Source: Wenzhouxiangella sediminis (GTDB lineage Bacteria > Pseudomonadota > Gammaproteobacteria > Xanthomonadales > Wenzhouxiangellaceae). From it: a stretch of 47,807 nucleotides of DNA. The stretch is from assembly GCF_003410055.1 (NCBI RefSeq), contig NZ_QUZK01000032.1, positions 1 through 47,807 of the forward strand, read 5' to 3'. The notes beneath the pieces are model-generated. The model saw only the letters and a list, made by a program, of their open reading frames with translations. It ran no database searches and was not told where the DNA came from. Position 1 is the first letter of the stretch. Each line of letters opens with the position of its first letter. Of the stretch, positions 47,731 through 47,807 are shown piece by piece. A program made the position numbers and the translations under genes.

Positions 47731-47807
47731 CCGGAACCCGGAAACCGGAACCCGGAACCCGGAACCCGGAACCCGGAACCCGGAACCCGGAACCCGGAAC
47801 CCGGAAC
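47731..47807. repeat. 7-bp tandem repeat (CCGGAAC) at the window edge
   Basis: Eleven consecutive copies of CCGGAAC run from 47731 to the last base. Only the second copy varies (CCGGAAA). The array is cut by the end of the window, so its length is unknown. Perfect unit copies point to a recently expanded microsatellite or to a contig broken in a repeat. Confidence 0.95.

Noticed and set aside
47731-47807. CRISPR array
   Set aside because: The repeat unit is 7 bases with no spacers between copies, and there are no cas genes nearby.

Overview
The window is GC-rich DNA from a Gammaproteobacterium. UbiK, GlnK, FadE, ZapE, AcpH and a cytochrome c5-type protein fit that class. The style of the secreted proteins (C-terminal F-x-D-x-FEP tails, a SGEG/tryptophan repeat domain, an M36 protease) and the many Ser/Thr kinase-TPR and GGDEF proteins suggest a free-living, probably marine or haloalkaline relative of Wenzhouxiangella or the Xanthomonadales. 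This placement rests on recognising gene families, not on a search. The window ends inside a 7-bp tandem repeat, so the right edge may be an assembly break. There is no prophage, transposase or CRISPR array.

Left part (1-15.4 kb). Housekeeping genes come first: ubiK and glnK (divergent), an M1 aminopeptidase lipoprotein, and sufT overlapped by a secreted SpoIID-like protein. A cobalamin riboswitch then precedes a BtuB-type receptor. A fatty-acid module follows: an alpha/beta hydrolase-fadE operon divergent from a TetR regulator, with a palindrome in the shared promoter. After that come zapE with a second hydrolase, acpH, a membrane-anchored cytochrome c and a small membrane protein. Two intergenic spacers carry paired inverted repeats of two different families.

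Middle (15.5-31.7 kb). This is a signalling and secretion region. It holds a GGDEF-EAL protein, tRNA-Arg(CCG) with a duplicated 3' end about 220 bp downstream, a serine hydrolase, a large secreted M36 protease, and a TPR-GGDEF protein translationally coupled to queC. A Ser/Thr kinase with C-terminal TPRs, an SLC13-type permease with TrkA-C domains, an orphan periplasmic binding lipoprotein, a small Rieske protein and a small membrane protein follow.

Right part (31.7-47.8 kb). Ten tightly overlapping minus-strand genes encode an Mrp/Mnh-type cation/proton antiporter. The transcribed order is E, F, G, a DUF4040/MbhE-like subunit, B, C, then two MrpD-like subunits, a 115-residue membrane protein of unknown family, and a third, NuoL/MrpD-like subunit. 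No canonical MrpA is present. The third antiporter-like subunit appears to lack the mid-membrane lysine that the other two keep. Beyond it lie cardiolipin synthase, a second kinase-TPR protein, a secreted beta-propeller-like protein with a duplicated SGEG domain, and a two-component pair whose sensor starts with an FHA domain.

The most interesting leads are the unusual Mrp complex with its extra small subunit, the shared C-terminal tail on secreted proteins, the duplicated SGEG domain, recurrent promoters placed so close to start codons that leaderless transcripts are expected, and the duplicated tRNA-Arg end.
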